From NCBI GenBank assembly GCA_030838305.1, contig JAUTWY010000082.1, forward strand, positions 1 to 7,788: DNA of 7,788 nucleotides, read 5' to 3'. Source of the stretch: Acidobacteriaceae bacterium. Its GTDB lineage: Bacteria > Acidobacteriota > Terriglobia > Terriglobales > Acidobacteriaceae. Within the stretch, counting starts at the first letter, position 1, and the number at the start of each line of letters is the position of its first letter. The position numbers and the translations under genes are program-made. The notes under the pieces are model-generated. The model saw only the letters and a program-made list of their open reading frames with translations. It had not been told where the DNA came from and ran no database searches. This document shows positions 6,180 through 7,788 of this stretch, in pieces.

Positions 6180-7043
6180 ATGTTACTCTCGTCGGACATG
6201 CAAGCCTCACCCCAATTCATTTCCGCCGCATATGGATTAGCCGCTGTCGTGGCGTGGGGAACAAGCGATTTCCTTGGAGGCTATGCCACCCGTCGTGCCA
6301 ATGCTTTCCTGTTCACCACAGTTGTAAATATCGGCGGTCTGCTACTGGTTGGAACGCTGGCCACGCTCCGCCATGCGACCTTCCTCCCGGCACGCAGTGC
6401 GGCCTGGGTGCTGGTCGGAGGAGCTTCAGGCGGGGCAGCGCTGGCTATCTTTTATCGCGCGCTATCTTCGGGACGAATGGGATTGACGGCGCCGGTCGCA
6501 GCGGTTCTGGGAGCGGGAATTCCAACTTTGTTTTCCATATTTACCGAAGGCTTGCCGGGCAGAATGACAGTCCTCGGATTCACCTTCGCCGCTACCGGCC
6601 TCTGGTTGATCACGCGCTCGGAAGATGGCAACACTCCGGACGGCATCGGGCTTGCGGTTGTCGCGGGCATCGGGTTCGCTGGATTCTATCTTTGCGTGCA
6701 TCAGGCAGGCGAAGGTTCGGCATTTTGGATCGCCACGCTCACCCGGACTGGCGGCCTGATCATTACGGCTTTGATTGTCCTGCTGCAGCGGAATTTTCGT
6801 GACATCACCCCAGCGGGAGTGCGCTGGGGAGTGCTCACCGGCTGTATCGACTCGCTCGGGACCATGCTCTATGTCCGCGCCAGCCAGATTGGACGCCTTG
6901 ACGAAGCGGTCGTCATCTCGTCGCTTTATCCGGCGGTAACCGTTCTGCTGGCCCGCATTCTCTTGAAAGAACGTTTCACCCGCTGGAGGTTTGTCGGGCT
7001 GCTGGCTGCGCTGGCGGCAGTTCCCATGATCGCATCGCAATAG
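6180..7043 (+). CDS. EamA/DMT-superfamily permease (drug/metabolite exporter type)
   Basis: The 287 residues make up a typical ten-helix inner-membrane protein with two EamA-like halves. The first half begins YGLAAVVAWGTSDFLGG (18-34), with the aromatic-Gly motif usual for helix 1, and continues through helices near 41-56, 70-90, 96-117 and 122-139. The second half begins near 146 (GIGLAVVAGIGFAGFYLCV). The C-terminal signature is present: SSLYPAVTVLLARILLKERF, with E264 in the conserved LLKER, then a last helix, FVGLLAALAAVPMIA. Members export or exchange amino acids, nucleosides or other small metabolites with the proton or sodium gradient or by exchange. The substrate cannot be read from sequence. 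The ATG has GAGGA seven bases upstream; a second ATG at 6198 is less well supported. The next gene starts 36 bases after its stop. Confidence 0.92.
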   Translation: MLLSSDMQASPQFISAAYGLAAVVAWGTSDFLGGYATRRANAFLFTTVVNIGGLLLVGTLATLRHATFLPARSAAWVLVGGASGGAALAIFYRALSSGRMGLTAPVAAVLGAGIPTLFSIFTEGLPGRMTVLGFTFAATGLWLITRSEDGNTPDGIGLAVVAGIGFAGFYLCVHQAGEGSAFWIATLTRTGGLIITALIVLLQRNFRDITPAGVRWGVLTGCIDSLGTMLYVRASQIGRLDEAVVISSLYPAVTVLLARILLKERFTRWRFVGLLAALAAVPMIASQ

Positions 7044-7079
7044 ATCTATTCATTTCATGTTCTGGAATTTGAGGAAGCA

Positions 7080-7788
7080 ATGGTTCTCGTCGAAATCCGC
7101 AATCTGCACAAGATTTATCCCCAAGCGGAATCTCTGCTTGGGGGAACCCCCAGAAATAGAAATGAAGTGCGGGCGGTCGACGACGTCTCGCTTGACATAC
7201 ATGCTGGCGAAACCCTCGGCCTGGTGGGTGAATCCGGCTCGGGCAAGAGTACGCTTGGTCGCCTGATCTTGCGGCTCGTCGAGCCCACTTCTGGCAACAT
7301 CCGCTTCGAAGGCCGCGACCTGCTTGCCGCCGGTGCCGGCGAAATGCGCCGCCTGCGCCGCGACATGCAGATTATCTTTCAGGACCCTTTCGCTTCGCTC
7401 GATCCCCGTTACCGCGTCGAAGATATTATTGCCGAGCCTCTGATCATTCACGGCGTCGGTGAAACAGATCTGGAAGGGCACGACTTCAGCCGTGCCGATT
7501 CCGGTCTTATCACGAGAGAGGCTTCAGCCGCTGAGGGCCGGGCTTCCACGAAACTCTCCCGTCGCGCCCGCGTTGTCCAACTCCTGCGCGCTGTCGGCCT
7601 CGACGAGTCCATTCTGCGCCGCTTTCCGCACGAATTCAGCGGCGGACAGCGCCAGCGCATCGGCATAGCCCGCGCCCTGGCGTTACGCCCCAAATTCATC
7701 GTGGCCGACGAACCGGTCTCCGCCCTCGACGTGAGTGTGGGCGCGCAGATCGTCAACCTGCTCGCTCAACTGCAACGCGACTTCCGGC
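7080..7788 (+). CDS. OppF/DppF-type ABC transporter ATPase, 3' end beyond the window, with in-frame insertion
   Basis: The ATG at 7080-7082 has GAGG five bases upstream, and 236 codons are open to the window edge. The protein is the cytoplasmic ATPase of a peptide/nickel-type importer by family. Motifs: Walker A GESGSGKST (50-58), Q-loop and following QIIFQDPFASLDPR (97-110), signature EFSGGQRQRIGIARAL (185-200), Walker B and D-loop FIVADEPVSALDVSV (206-220). The SLDPR and RRFPHEFSGGQ context is typical of OppF/DppF rather than other ABC proteins. Between AEPL (118-121) and VGL (172-174) there are 50 residues against 22 in E. coli OppF as I recall it. The excess of about 28 residues (roughly D130-T157) corresponds to the palindromic element described separately. 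All core ATPase motifs are intact, so the gene is probably functional. The usual partner ATPase (OppD) and permeases are not upstream. Confidence 0.94.
   Translation, partial: MVLVEIRNLHKIYPQAESLLGGTPRNRNEVRAVDDVSLDIHAGETLGLVGESGSGKSTLGRLILRLVEPTSGNIRFEGRDLLAAGAGEMRRLRRDMQIIFQDPFASLDPRYRVEDIIAEPLIIHGVGETDLEGHDFSRADSGLITREASAAEGRASTKLSRRARVVQLLRAVGLDESILRRFPHEFSGGQRQRIGIARALALRPKFIVADEPVSALDVSVGAQIVNLLAQLQRDFR
7119..7152 (+). repeat. Overlapping alternative hairpins near the start of the ABC ATPase gene
   Basis: CCCCAAGC (7119-7126) pairs perfectly with GCTTGGGG (7136-7143) around nine bases. The segment TGGGGG (7139-7144) can instead pair with CCCCCA (7147-7152). The two structures exclude each other because they share 7139-7143. 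They lie in codons 14-25, in a loop that varies in length in this family. Confidence 0.4.
7474..7537 (+). repeat. Palindromic repetitive element inserted in frame in the ABC ATPase gene
   Basis: The first hairpin has arms GGCACGACT (7477-7485) and AGCCGTGCC (7488-7496) around TC: eight of nine pairs, with A7483 against C7490 the only mismatch. The second has AGAGGCT (7517-7523) and AGCCGCT (7526-7532) around TC: six of seven pairs. Both share the core CTTCAGCCG. The two are joined by about 20 unpaired bases and the element ends in CTGAGGG. It is read as part of the protein, roughly EGHDFSRADSG and then LITREASAAEGR, in the surface-exposed helical subdomain between Q-loop and signature. From memory, closely similar GGCACGGCTTCAGCCGTGCC units with a partner ending CCCCTGAGGG are scattered through acidobacterial genomes. 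That recollection is not verified here. Confidence 0.72.

Noticed and set aside
6104..6802. 232-codon plus-strand frame overlapping the permease start
   Set aside because: It is the out-of-frame shadow of the permease, with Arg/Cys/His-rich translation and no family features.
6462..7040. 192-codon minus-strand frame
   Set aside because: Antisense to the permease gene, low-complexity polar translation without a domain.
7050..7481. 143-codon minus-strand frame opposite the ABC ATPase
   Set aside because: It is antisense to Walker A and Q-loop coding sequence, which fully explains the open frame; no domain of its own.
1..7788. CRISPR arrays, tRNA, rRNA, insertion sequences, riboswitches
   Set aside because: No regular direct repeats with spacers, no tRNA or rRNA signature, no transposase and no recognisable riboswitch were seen on either strand.

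Overview
The window looks like chromosomal DNA of an Acidobacteriota bacterium (Koribacter/Terriglobia-like). This is an inference from the style of the response regulator N-terminus (MARKILLADDSVTAQNMGRK), the BamD-like lipoprotein with a long Ala/Pro/Ser tail, moderately high GC, and a palindromic repeat type that I associate from memory with acidobacterial genomes. No database search was possible.

Layout. Positions 1-5361 and up to 6033 are read from the minus strand. In transcription order they hold rpe (ribulose-phosphate 3-epimerase), a BamD/YfiO-family lipoprotein of the outer-membrane protein assembly machinery, a large response regulator with a 470-residue low-complexity tail, a 544-base AT-richer gap with hairpins and no convincing gene, and a secreted protein made of a 33-residue tandem repeat. 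The last 112 bases at the left edge may hold the start of another minus-strand gene (weak). Positions 6034-6179 are a divergent intergenic region. To its right, on the plus strand, lie a ten-helix EamA/DMT-type permease and the first 236 codons of an OppF/DppF-type ABC transporter ATPase that runs off the window.

How they relate. rpe and bamD are 63 bases apart and may be cotranscribed. The response regulator has its own promoter-like region with a GGTAAC palindrome, so it may be separate. The permease and the ATPase are 36 bases apart on the same strand, but nothing in the sequence shows that they work together.

Most interesting. The ABC ATPase gene carries an in-frame insertion of about 84 bases between the Q-loop and the ABC signature. 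The insertion contains two closely related palindromes sharing CTTCAGCCG and looks like a repetitive palindromic element domesticated into a protein-coding gene, comparable in concept to Rickettsia palindromic elements. Other points of interest are the regular 33-residue repeat protein, conserved-looking islands and a C-terminal helix in the response regulator tail, the NELKP repeats and lysine tail of the BamD-like protein, and several intergenic hairpins. Most other long open frames are antisense or out-of-frame shadows of these genes.
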